64,000 bases of DNA, from NCBI GenBank assembly GCA_002256345.1, contig NKIY01000001.1, positions 496,001-560,000 of the forward strand, given 5' to 3'. A program made the translations under genes and the position numbers. Below the pieces are notes generated by a model. That model worked only from the letters and a program-made list of their open reading frames with translations. It ran no database searches and had not been told where the DNA came from. This stretch comes from Bradyrhizobiaceae bacterium PARB1. Its GTDB lineage: Bacteria; Pseudomonadota; Alphaproteobacteria; Rhizobiales; Xanthobacteraceae. This document shows, one piece after another, positions 52,467 through 61,042 of this stretch. Position 1 is the first letter of the stretch. Every line of letters starts with the position of its first letter.

Positions 52467-52907
52467 TCACCCGTGTGAGTGCCCTGTTTTCTTCCTGGCC
52501 GCTTTCTTCCCGGTCGGCATCATCACCACGCGTCCATGTTTCACGCCGCGTTCCGCGATGATGTGATCCGCGAAGTGCTGCACCTCCTTGCCCGGCCCGC
52601 GCAGCGCCGTGACCTCCATGCAATTGTCGTCGTCGAGATGCACATGCAGCGTCGCTAGCGAAAGATCGTGGTGATGGTGATAGGTGTCTACCAGCCGGCG
52701 TGACAGGTCCCGCTGGGCATGGTCATAGACATAGACAAGAGCAGCAACGCAGTCGCCGGATTTGCCCAGCTCTTGTGCAGTCTGCTGCATTCCTGCGCGG
52801 GTCAGATCGCGGATCGCTTCGGACCGGTTCTGATAGCCGCGTTCGGCGATCAGCGCATCGAGATCTGCCATCAGTTCATCGTCGAGCGTGATCGTAATGC
52901 GCTGCAT
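52467..52907 (-). CDS. nikR: Nickel-responsive regulator NikR
   Basis: A 146-residue regulator. The N-terminal ribbon-helix-helix (MQRITITLDDELMADLDALI ... NRSEAIRDL) binds DNA and the C-terminal ACT-like domain binds nickel. The nickel ligands match E. coli NikR with a shift of one: H77, H88, H90 and C96 in TYHHHHDLSLATLHVHLDDDNC. It represses nickel-uptake genes when nickel is bound. Its start is preceded by GGAGG. The C-terminal tail GKKAARKKTGHSHG is basic and His-containing, an unusual addition. It faces a TonB-dependent receptor across an operator. Confidence 0.92.
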   Translation of the reverse strand: MQRITITLDDELMADLDALIAERGYQNRSEAIRDLTRAGMQQTAQELGKSGDCVAALVYVYDHAQRDLSRRLVDTYHHHHDLSLATLHVHLDDDNCMEVTALRGPGKEVQHFADHIIAERGVKHGRVVMMPTGKKAARKKTGHSHG

Positions 52908-52924
52908 CTTTCGCCTCCGGAAAA

Positions 52925-52952
52925 GTATGATGATTTATTGACATCATCATAC
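52925..52952. promoter_or_regulatory. NikR operator (GTATGA-N16-TCATAC)
   Basis: GTATGA (52925-52930), exactly 16 bases, and TCATAC (52947-52952) match the E. coli NikR consensus fully. The dyad extends inward (GTATGATGAT / ATCATCATAC). It lies 17 bases upstream of nikR and about 100 upstream of the receptor, so it can control both. Confidence 0.85.
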
Positions 52953-53058
52953 TCGCCTGCCAGTTTTCGAACCATGTTGGTCTGCAACATAGCTTGTCGG
53001 CTGCCGCGGCGGGACTGTTGTTTCGCATCTGATGAATGTCCGCTGGGGGCGGCCCGTG

Positions 53059-55353
53059 ATGAAGCGTATGTCTCGCGATCTGTCGTTGGTCGCGGCGGTC
53101 ATGCTCGTTCCCACCGAAGCAATGGCGCAAGGCACGACGACGCTGGCTCCGGTTGAAGTCGAAGCGCCGAGGCCGCGCCTCGTGGCGCCGGCCAGGCATT
53201 CCGGATCTGCTGCGAAAGGCCGCCACGCGGCGCGTCGTCCCGCGCCGCCCGTCGCTGTGGCCAGCGGTGTCGGCGCCACCAATCCCGGCGCCAATGTCGC
53301 GCAGCTTCCGGTTGGCGCAGCGAGCGAAAAGAATATCAGCGGCACTGACGTCAATGCGCGTCCGTTGTCGCGCCCTGTCGAGGCATTGGAAGTCGCGCCG
53401 GGGCTGATCATCACCCAGCACTCCGGCGACGGCAAAGCCAATCAATATTTCCTGCGCGGGGTGAATCTCGATCACGGCACCGATCTGGCGATCACCATCG
53501 ACGGCATGCCCGTGAACATGCGTACCCATGGCCACGGCCAGGGTTATGCCGATATGAACTTCCTGATCCCGGAGCTGATCAGCGTCGTCAATGTCCGCAA
53601 GGGGCCGTATTTCGCCGATGAGGGCGACTTCTCCTCGGTCGGGGCGATCCATGTCAGCCTGATCGACAGCGTGGAAAGGACCATGGCGTCCATCACGACG
53701 GGCAGCTTCGGCTATAACCGTGCCTTCGGAGTCACCTCGGGCAAGACGGGCGACGGCAACCTGCTCGTGGCCGCGGAAGCCAATATCTATAACGGTCCGT
53801 GGGACGATCCCGACAAGCTCAAGAAGATCAACGCCGTTGTCCGCTACAGCCAGGGCACGCCGGACAATGGCTTCTCGCTCACCGGCATGGCGTATGCCAA
53901 TCGCTGGAATTCCACCGATCAGGTGCCGCTGCGCGCCATCACCTCCGGGCAGATCGGCCTCTATGGCGCGCTCGATCCGACCGATGGCGGCAATGCCGAG
54001 CGCTTCTCCATCTCGGGCCGCTATCGCGACAGTGACAGCACGAGCGCGACCAAGGTCGATTTCTACGCTATCAAGAGTAAGCTCAACTTGTGGAATAACT
54101 TTACGTTCTTCCTGAGCGATCCCGAGAATGGCGATCAGTTTCATCAGAATGACGACCGCGTGCTCGGCGGCATCAATGCCTCGCATACGTTCAAGGGATA
54201 TCTCGGCGGCTTCCGCACCGAGACCGAAATCGGGGCCCAGAGCCGTTACGACAATATCAATGTCAGTCTCGGCAACACCGTTCGCCGGCAGTTTCTCTCC
54301 ACCACGCGCAGCGATCTCGTAAAGGAGGCCAGCGCTGGCATCTTTGTGCAGAACACCACCTGGTGGACCGACTGGTTGCGCAGCAATGTCGGCTGGCGCG
54401 GCGATTACTACAATGCATCGGTCAGTTCGCTGTTCAATGCGGCCAATTCCGGCACGGCCAATGCGACGATCGGCAGCCCGAAAGCCGGCCTCGTGTTCGG
54501 ACCTTTCGCCAGGACCGAGCTGTTTGTGAATGCCGGTGAAGGCTTTCACAGCAATGACGCCCGCGGCGTGACCATCAGGGAATCGCCCTCCGACGGCTCG
54601 CCGGTGGATTCATCGCCATTCCTGGTGAAGACGCGCGGTGCCGAGGTCGGCCTGCGCACAAAACTCATTCCCGGCCTCACCAGCTCCATCGCACTGTTCA
54701 CGCTGGAGTCTGCTTCGGAAATCCTGTTCGTCGGTGATGCCGGCGACACCGAAGCAAGCCGCCCGAGCCGCCGCATCGGCTTCGAATGGACCAACGACTA
54801 CAAGCCGACATCGTGGCTCAGCCTCGAGGCCGATCTCGCCATGACGCGCGCGCGCTTCCGCGGCAGCAATGCCGATCAGGCTGCCGCTTATGCCGAACTT
54901 GATGGCTATCCGGCCTCGCAGACCGGCAACGCTCCCGGCAACTACATTCCCGGGGCGCCGAATATGATCGCTTCGGCCGGGATTCGGCTGGGCGAGGCGA
55001 AAGGCTGGTTCGGCGCGTTGCGCTACCGCTATTTCGGTCCGCGACCGCTCACCGAGGATGCCGCCTTTATTTCGCCGGCCACGGGGCTGCTCAACGGCCA
55101 GGTCGGCTATCGCTTCGACAATGGCTGGCGCATTCAGCTCGATGCATTCAACATCCTCAACAGCAAGTCCGACCAGATCACCTATGCCTATGGCTCGCTG
55201 CTGAAGACGGACGCGCTGTTTGCTGCCTGTTTCCCGGCCGGCGGCGGTGCGCCGACAGCCCCTGCGGCGGTCTGCCAGACCGGCATCATGGATCGCATTT
55301 TGCATCCGGTCGAGCCGCTGGCGCTGCGCGTGACCCTGGCGGGCGCATTCTGA
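53059..55353 (+). CDS. TonB-dependent outer-membrane receptor, probably for nickel
   Basis: A 764-residue receptor. The start at 53059 opens a signal peptide (MKRMSRDLSLVAAVMLVPTEAMA); ATG 53032 in frame is nine codons further upstream. A TonB-box-like LAPVEVEA is near the mature N-terminus, the plug domain (about residues 85-215) has ITQHSGDGKANQYFLRGVNL and IDGMPVNMRTHGHGQGY, and the barrel ends in the aromatic LRVTLAGAF. The NikR operator upstream points to nickel, or a nickel chelate, as the substrate. It is transcribed from the shared region with nikR; the lactonase gene follows 81 bases later. Confidence 0.88.
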   Translation: MKRMSRDLSLVAAVMLVPTEAMAQGTTTLAPVEVEAPRPRLVAPARHSGSAAKGRHAARRPAPPVAVASGVGATNPGANVAQLPVGAASEKNISGTDVNARPLSRPVEALEVAPGLIITQHSGDGKANQYFLRGVNLDHGTDLAITIDGMPVNMRTHGHGQGYADMNFLIPELISVVNVRKGPYFADEGDFSSVGAIHVSLIDSVERTMASITTGSFGYNRAFGVTSGKTGDGNLLVAAEANIYNGPWDDPDKLKKINAVVRYSQGTPDNGFSLTGMAYANRWNSTDQVPLRAITSGQIGLYGALDPTDGGNAERFSISGRYRDSDSTSATKVDFYAIKSKLNLWNNFTFFLSDPENGDQFHQNDDRVLGGINASHTFKGYLGGFRTETEIGAQSRYDNINVSLGNTVRRQFLSTTRSDLVKEASAGIFVQNTTWWTDWLRSNVGWRGDYYNASVSSLFNAANSGTANATIGSPKAGLVFGPFARTELFVNAGEGFHSNDARGVTIRESPSDGSPVDSSPFLVKTRGAEVGLRTKLIPGLTSSIALFTLESASEILFVGDAGDTEASRPSRRIGFEWTNDYKPTSWLSLEADLAMTRARFRGSNADQAAAYAELDGYPASQTGNAPGNYIPGAPNMIASAGIRLGEAKGWFGALRYRYFGPRPLTEDAAFISPATGLLNGQVGYRFDNGWRIQLDAFNILNSKSDQITYAYGSLLKTDALFAACFPAGGGAPTAPAAVCQTGIMDRILHPVEPLALRVTLAGAF

Positions 55354-55434
55354 TTTTGCCGCAGCGCAGCTTGCCGTAAGGCAGACTGCGTATCATCATC
55401 GCTCGCAACCAGAAAATCGGCGGGAGGAGATGGA

Positions 55435-56538
55435 ATGCATGCGCGCAGAGCACTTCATCGGATCGGTATGGTCGTCGCCGCATTTGCGGCGCTCGCAATG
55501 AGCCAGGCCATGGCTGCCACCTTCGTTTATGTTGGCAATGCGGATAGCCAGGATATCAACGTTCTCGAATTGAAGGCGAATGGCGATCTGTCCGCCGTCG
55601 AGACCGTCAAGGTGCCGGGGCCGGCAAAGCCAGGCGGCTCGCTGCCGCTGGTGATCAGTCCCGAGAAGCACAGGCTCTATGCCGCCCTGCGCAACGAGCC
55701 ATATACGGCCGTCACCTTCGACATCGATGCCAGGACCGGAAAGCTGGAATTGGTCGGCCCGGGACCGCTGGCGGACTCGATGGCCTATATCACCATCGAT
55801 CGCACCGGCCGCTTTCTGCTCGCTGCCAGCTATGGCGGCAACAAGGTGACGGTGAGTGCGATCGGTCCCAACGGGGTGATCGCTCCGGCGGAGCAGGTGG
55901 TGAATACCCAGCCCAATGCCCATGCCATCGTCGTCGATCCCACCAATCGCTATGTGCTGCATACCAGCCTCGGCGGCGATGTCGTCTATCAGCAGAAATT
56001 CGACCCCAGGACTGGCAAGCTCACGCCCAATGATCCGCCGACCGTGAGCGTGAAAGCCAAGGGTGGCCCGCGTCATCTCGTGTTCTCGCCGGACAGGAAG
56101 TTCGTCTATCTGCTCAACGAGCTCGATGCTGCGATCTATGTCTTCCCGTGGGATGCGAAGACGGGAACGCTGATGAAGGAAGTACAAGTCGCGAGCGCAT
56201 TGCCGAAGGGCTTCGACGGCAAGCCATGGGCAGCGGATATCCATCTCACGCCGGACGGCAAATATCTCTACGCCTCGGAGCGCACCAGCAGCACGCTGGC
56301 TGCTTTCGGTGTCGATCCTAAGACAGGCACATTGAGTGCGATCGGCTCCTATGCGGCCGCGAAACAGCCGCGCGGTTTCGCCATCGATCCGTCGGGTCGC
56401 TATCTGCTCGCGGTGGGGCAACTGTCCGACAGTATGACCAGCTACACCATCGACAAGAAGACCGGCGTGCTGACCAGGCTGACGGAGATTCCTATGGGCA
56501 AGAATCCGAACTGGGTGGAAATCGTGGCATTGCCGTAA
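55435..56538 (+). CDS. Exported beta-propeller lactonase-family protein
   Basis: A 367-residue protein of the seven-bladed 6-phosphogluconolactonase/YbhE fold. It carries a signal peptide (MHARRALHRIGMVVAAFAALAMSQAMAA), so it acts in the periplasm, unlike cytosolic Pgl. Blade repeats are visible (DIDARTGKLELVG, FDPRTGKLTPN, WDAKTGTLMKE, VDPKTGTLSAIG, IDKKTGVLTRL). The start ATG follows GGAGGAGATGG. It is downstream of the nickel receptor but function and link are unknown; it could hydrolyse a lactone or just be a binding propeller. A hairpin terminator follows. Confidence 0.8.
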   Translation: MHARRALHRIGMVVAAFAALAMSQAMAATFVYVGNADSQDINVLELKANGDLSAVETVKVPGPAKPGGSLPLVISPEKHRLYAALRNEPYTAVTFDIDARTGKLELVGPGPLADSMAYITIDRTGRFLLAASYGGNKVTVSAIGPNGVIAPAEQVVNTQPNAHAIVVDPTNRYVLHTSLGGDVVYQQKFDPRTGKLTPNDPPTVSVKAKGGPRHLVFSPDRKFVYLLNELDAAIYVFPWDAKTGTLMKEVQVASALPKGFDGKPWAADIHLTPDGKYLYASERTSSTLAAFGVDPKTGTLSAIGSYAAAKQPRGFAIDPSGRYLLAVGQLSDSMTSYTIDKKTGVLTRLTEIPMGKNPNWVEIVALP

Positions 56539-56540
56539 AC

Positions 56541-56576
56541 CCCATGTCGTCCGGGCTTTCGCCGGGACGACATGGG
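56541..56576. terminator. Hairpin terminator between convergent genes
   Basis: CCCATGTCGTCC (56541-56552) and GGACGACATGGG (56565-56576) form a perfect 12-base stem with an inner GGC/GCC pair. It lies just past the lactonase stop and just before the end of the convergent aminotransferase gene, so it can serve both. Confidence 0.75.
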
Positions 56577-56578
56577 AC

Positions 56579-57817
56579 TTACCCCTTCGCCCGCGTCACA
56601 TTCGCGATCCGTTCCGGCACGCCGAACTCCTTCCGGCAGACATCCGCCAGCACCGCGATCCCCTCGCGGATTTCCTCATGGGTCGGGCTGGCGAAGCAGA
56701 TGCGGATGTGACTGTGCGCATAGGCCTTGTCCACCGACCATTCCGGCCCCGGATTGATCGACACGCCCGCTTTCAACGCTGCCTGATAGAGCTGCATTGC
56801 ATCCACATTGTCCGGCAGCTTCACCCACAGGAAGATGCCGCCCTTCGGCTCCTCGAATTCCGCCGCGGTGCCGAACTGTTCGTTCAGTGCCTCCATCAGC
56901 GTATCCAGCTTGGCCCGCAGCCCGCGCGTCGCCTTCGGCACGTGGGTGGCGAAATGCGGCACGCAGTATTCCGCCAGCACCATCTGCTCCAGTGCACCGG
57001 AGCCCGCATCGGTCTTCAGCGCCAGCATGCGCGACATGATCTCCCATGGTGCCACGATGAAGCCGACGCGCAGGGCAGGGGCGATCGACTTCGAGAACGA
57101 GCCGATGTGAATGACGCTGCCGGTCGTATCCAGCGCATGGATCGCTGGCGGGCGCTCGCCGGTCCAGACGAGGTCCGCATAGCAGTCGTCCTCGAACACC
57201 GGCACGCCATATTGCGCCGACAATGCCAGCAGCTCGCGGCGATGGCTTTCCGGCATGATGGTCGCCGTCGGGTTCTGCACGGTGGGGATCGTGTAGATAT
57301 ATTTCGGCCGGACGCCTTTGGCTTGGAGGTCCGCCAGTGCAGCGGCAAGAGCGTCCATTCGCATCCCGTCCTGGTCGAGCGGGATGCCGACAATGTTGAC
57401 GCCGAGCCGGGTCAGCCGATTGATCGAGCCCTGATAGCAGTCCTGCTCGATGATCACGGTGTCGCCCCTGGCGAGCAGCGCGTGATTGACGAGGTCCAGC
57501 GCCTGCAGCGAGCCCGATACCATCAGGATGTCATCTACCGTACACGTCATTCCGGCATCGCGCTTGAGTTTGTCGGCGATGAAATTGCGCATCGGCAGAT
57601 AGCCCTGCGGCCCGCTCGCCAGCCCATAGGTCGCCAGCGTATGTCCCTCGCGGGTGAGCACGGCCTCGGCCGCGGCCTTGAGGTCTGCCACCGGAACCTG
57701 TTCGGCATCGTTGTTGCCGCCGACGAAACTGTATTTGGCCAGCCCGGTCCATCTGGCGGCTGCGGCCGGCAGGCCGGCAGGTAAAAGCGGCGCGTAGTCG
57801 AACCGTGCTGATGTCAT
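56579..57817 (-). CDS. PLP-dependent aminotransferase, class I/II (2-aminoadipate/MocR-type)
   Basis: A 412-residue aminotransferase without a DNA-binding domain. The PLP lysine is K243 in HIGSFSKSIAPALRVGF; other features are ATYGLASGPQGYLPMR, NPTATIMPESHRRELL and EDDCYADL. It resembles LysN/2-aminoadipate aminotransferase and the aminotransferase half of MocR regulators. The substrate may be an aromatic or branched amino acid. It starts at the ATG at 57817 and is divergent from the antiporter gene. Confidence 0.88.
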   Translation of the reverse strand: MTSARFDYAPLLPAGLPAAAARWTGLAKYSFVGGNNDAEQVPVADLKAAAEAVLTREGHTLATYGLASGPQGYLPMRNFIADKLKRDAGMTCTVDDILMVSGSLQALDLVNHALLARGDTVIIEQDCYQGSINRLTRLGVNIVGIPLDQDGMRMDALAAALADLQAKGVRPKYIYTIPTVQNPTATIMPESHRRELLALSAQYGVPVFEDDCYADLVWTGERPPAIHALDTTGSVIHIGSFSKSIAPALRVGFIVAPWEIMSRMLALKTDAGSGALEQMVLAEYCVPHFATHVPKATRGLRAKLDTLMEALNEQFGTAAEFEEPKGGIFLWVKLPDNVDAMQLYQAALKAGVSINPGPEWSVDKAYAHSHIRICFASPTHEEIREGIAVLADVCRKEFGVPERIANVTRAKG

Positions 57818-57965
57818 TGACGTCGTCTCCCTCGATCGATTTTGTCATCTTCGGACCGCCTCGTTGGACGGCCTCGCCTGCAAATTCAGATAGCCGGATT
57901 TAGCCCTTTGCCCCCACGCGCCACGCCATTAGAGTGCAGCGCGAAAGCTGAGCATTGGCAGGGGC

Positions 57966-59693
57966 ATGCACGACCTTATCCGCGATATCACCCTATGTAT
58001 CCTGTTTGCATGGGCCATCGGGCTGGCTGCGCATTTCTTCCGGCAACCCCTGATTCTTGCTTATCTGGTCGCCGGCTTCATCATCGGACCCTATGGCAGC
58101 GGGTGGGTCAAGTCGGACGAGTCGGTCTCGACCATCTCCGAACTCGGCTTGATCTTCATGCTGTTCATGATCGGCCTCGAGATCGATCTGAAGAAGATCA
58201 TCCGTGCCGGCAAAGTCATCCTGATCGCCGCGGGGGCGCAGCTCGTCGGCGGCTGCGTGCTTGGCGCCGCCTTCTTCGTGGCGATCGGTCTGAAGCTCGG
58301 CGGTGGCGGTTTCGATGCGCTGTATCTCGCGGTCGCCTGCGCGCTGTCCTCGACGGTGGTCATCGTCAAGGTCCTCTACGAGAAGCGCGAGCTCGACACG
58401 CTGCCCGGCCGCATCACCCTCGGCATCCTGGTGCTGCAGGACATCTTCGCCATCCTGTTTCTGGCCGTGCAGCCGAGCCTCGACAATCTGCAGGTTGGCG
58501 TCGTGCTTGTCTCGTTCCTGCGTGTCGGTGCGCTGATGGCGACGGCGCTGGTGCTGAGCCGCTATGTACTGCCGCCGCTGTTCCACCAGATCGCTCGGCA
58601 ACCGGAACTGGTGATGCTCGGCGCGCTGGCGTGGTGCTTCCTGATTGGCGAAATTGCCGAGCGTCTGCATCTGTCGCGCGAAATGGGTTCGCTGGTCGCG
58701 GGCGTCGCACTCTCGACCTTCCCCTATGCGCTCGATGTCACTGCCAAGGTGACGACGCTGCGGGATTTCTTCATCACACTGTTCTTCGTCGGCGTCGGCA
58801 TGACGATCCCGGTGCCGGATCTCGCCACGGTGAAGCTCGCCTTGGTGATCGCCATCTTCGCTGTCGTCAGCCGGCTCGTCACCACCTTCACGCCGCTTTA
58901 CATGATGAAGCAGGGCCTGCGCGCCAGTTTGTTGCCGGCGCTCAATCTGGCGCAGATCAGCGAATTCTCGCTGGTGGTGCTGCAGACCGGCATCGCGGCC
59001 AATCACATCACCAAGGAAACCTCGAGCGCGGCGTCGTTTGCTTTCGTCATCCTCGCGGTGCTGTCCACCTTCGCAATGGTACAGAGCGACCGGATCACCC
59101 GCTGGGCCATACCGGTGTTCAAACGTTCCGGCCTGCGCGATCTCGATCACGGGCAGGGTGGCGAGACCGAGCATGGCGCCGGTCACGGGGCGACCCGCCG
59201 CATCGTCATTCTCGGCTTCTTCCGCACGGCCTCGGCGCTACTGAGCCAGATCGAACGGCAGAACAAGGAACTCCTCGACCATATCAGCGTGATCGATTTC
59301 AATCCGAACGTCTATCGCACGCTCGCCGCCCGCGGCCAGCATGTGGTCTATGGCGATATCAGCAATGTGGACACGCTGGTCCATGCCGGCGTCGGCAATG
59401 CCGAGATCATCATCCTCAGCGTGCCGGATTCCCTGCTCAAGGGCGCCAATAACGAGAAGCTGGTCCGCCATGTCCGATCGATCAATCCGACCGCCAAGAT
59501 CATCTCCACGGCAGATCTGCTCAGCGACGTCGGGGACATTTATGCCGCCGGTGCGGATTACGTCACGGTCACCCGCGTCAGCGACGCTCATGCGCTGTAC
59601 GACGTGATCGAGGCGGTGGACCAGGGCCTGCTGGAGGCCAAGCGCGCCGACATGGATGAACGGCTGGCGGAGCGAAGGGAAGTCTTGCCTTAA
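57966..59693 (+). CDS. CPA2-family cation/proton antiporter with RCK/TrkA-N domain
   Basis: A 575-residue membrane protein. About 12-13 helices occupy residues 1-390 (ILAYLVAGFIIGPYGSG; GLIFMLFMIGLEIDL; LSSTVVIVKVL). A cytosolic TrkA-N domain follows at about 410-550 (RIVILGFFRTASALLSQIE ... VIDFNPN). The Rossmann glycines are unusual (GFFRTAS instead of GxGxxG), so nucleotide binding may be altered. It resembles KefB/RosB/YbaL types that export K+ or Na+. The ATG at 57966 follows AGGGGC. It is likely monocistronic; the RibB gene starts 135 bases later. Confidence 0.88.
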   Translation: MHDLIRDITLCILFAWAIGLAAHFFRQPLILAYLVAGFIIGPYGSGWVKSDESVSTISELGLIFMLFMIGLEIDLKKIIRAGKVILIAAGAQLVGGCVLGAAFFVAIGLKLGGGGFDALYLAVACALSSTVVIVKVLYEKRELDTLPGRITLGILVLQDIFAILFLAVQPSLDNLQVGVVLVSFLRVGALMATALVLSRYVLPPLFHQIARQPELVMLGALAWCFLIGEIAERLHLSREMGSLVAGVALSTFPYALDVTAKVTTLRDFFITLFFVGVGMTIPVPDLATVKLALVIAIFAVVSRLVTTFTPLYMMKQGLRASLLPALNLAQISEFSLVVLQTGIAANHITKETSSAASFAFVILAVLSTFAMVQSDRITRWAIPVFKRSGLRDLDHGQGGETEHGAGHGATRRIVILGFFRTASALLSQIERQNKELLDHISVIDFNPNVYRTLAARGQHVVYGDISNVDTLVHAGVGNAEIIILSVPDSLLKGANNEKLVRHVRSINPTAKIISTADLLSDVGDIYAAGADYVTVTRVSDAHALYDVIEAVDQGLLEAKRADMDERLAERREVLP

Positions 59694-59828
59694 CCTCTCC
59701 CCGCAAGCGTGGGAGGCAGAAATCTCCCATTCCGCACTGCGAACCCGCATACCGGCCCTCGTTTGCGCGGGTTGCACCGCTCCTCGCTCTGCGCCATATC
59801 ACTGGGCATAACGAATGAGAGCATCCCG

Positions 59829-60905
59829 ATGGCCGATCCGATTTCTGACGTTCTGAAGGCATTCGCCGCTGGCGAGATGGTCGTGGTCACCGATGACGAC
59901 GATCGCGAAGGCGAAGGCGATCTGATCGTCGCGGCGTCGTTTTGCACCCCGGAGAAAATGGCCTTCATCATCCGCCACACCTCCGGCATCGTCTGTGCGC
60001 CGATCACCACCGAGGATGCCCGCCGCCTGCGCCTCGATCCGATGGTGGTCAACAACGACAGCAACCACACCACAGCCTTCACGGTGTCCATCGACTACAA
60101 GCCGGATAACGGCACCGGCATCTCCGCCGAAGAGCGCGCCTCCTGCTGCCGCGCGCTGACCAATCCCAATGCCGGCGCCAATGATTTTGCGCGACCCGGG
60201 CATATCTTCCCGCTGATCGCCAAGGATGGCGGCGTGCTGATGCGTTCCGGCCATACGGAAGCCGCTGTCGATCTCTGCAAGATGTCCAATCTTCCGCCGG
60301 TCGGCGTCATCAGCGAATTGATGAACGACGACGGTTCGGTGATGAAGGGCCAGCAGGTCGTCGACTTCGCCGCGAAGCACAAGCTCAAGCACGTTACCAT
60401 CGCCGACATGATCGCCTATCGGCAGGCGCGCGAGAAGCTGATCGAGCGCGTCTCGAGCTTTACCACCGAAAGCCCGATTGGCACGCTGCAGGGCTATTCC
60501 TATCGCTCGCCGTTCGATCCGATCCATCACGTGGCCTTCGTCTATGGCAGCGTCGGCGACGGCAAGAATGTGCTGACCCGCTTCCACAAGCCGAACATCG
60601 TGCGCGACACCTTTTTCGGCCCGGCGAAGATGAATGTCATTCTGGAGCGCTTCAAGAAGAACGGCAGCGGTGTGCTGGTATATCTGCGCGACGGTGCCGC
60701 AGGTGTTCCCGTCGAGCCGCTGGATGCCCCGAAGTCGGCGGAAGCCGACCGCAACCGGCAGTGGCGTGAGATCGGCGTGGGTGCACAGATTTTGCGCGAC
60801 CTTGGCGTTACCTCGATCCGCCATCTCACCTCATCGGCTCATGACTATAAGGGCCTGTCGGGTTTCGGTATCGAGATCGCCTGTAACGAACAGCTTGAAG
60901 GCTAA
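59829..60905 (+). CDS. ribB: 3,4-dihydroxy-2-butanone 4-phosphate synthase RibB with a degenerate GTP cyclohydrolase II domain
   Basis: A 358-residue riboflavin-pathway protein. The N-terminal half (about residues 1-205) has the active DHBP synthase motifs DDDDREGEGDL, RHTSGIVCAP and RSGHTEAAVDL. The C-terminal half keeps the length of a GTP cyclohydrolase II domain. It lacks the zinc cysteines and the RVHSECLTGD motif, so it should be catalytically dead. The start ATG at 59829 is chosen; the frame is open 40 codons upstream. I see no FMN riboswitch in the 135-base upstream gap. Confidence 0.88.
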   Translation: MADPISDVLKAFAAGEMVVVTDDDDREGEGDLIVAASFCTPEKMAFIIRHTSGIVCAPITTEDARRLRLDPMVVNNDSNHTTAFTVSIDYKPDNGTGISAEERASCCRALTNPNAGANDFARPGHIFPLIAKDGGVLMRSGHTEAAVDLCKMSNLPPVGVISELMNDDGSVMKGQQVVDFAAKHKLKHVTIADMIAYRQAREKLIERVSSFTTESPIGTLQGYSYRSPFDPIHHVAFVYGSVGDGKNVLTRFHKPNIVRDTFFGPAKMNVILERFKKNGSGVLVYLRDGAAGVPVEPLDAPKSAEADRNRQWREIGVGAQILRDLGVTSIRHLTSSAHDYKGLSGFGIEIACNEQLEG

Positions 60906-61042
60906 AGGTCCAAGACCTAAAATATCGCATTCTTCATAGGTCAAAGCCGCTCCGGCGGCGATGGCGTATGTGAGACATCACGCGCAGGCAAGGAAACAAA
61001 AAGCCCGCGCGTCAGATCAATCATGATGTGAAAGGGATTTCG

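Noticed and set aside
52876-54549. 557-codon antisense frame over the TonB receptor and NikR operator
   Set aside because: The sense strand codes for a full receptor with signal peptide, plug and barrel; the antisense frame crosses the regulatory region.
59694-59828. Possible FMN riboswitch before ribB
   Set aside because: I looked for the conserved RFN-element segments in the 135-base gap and did not find them; only a partial dyad is present.
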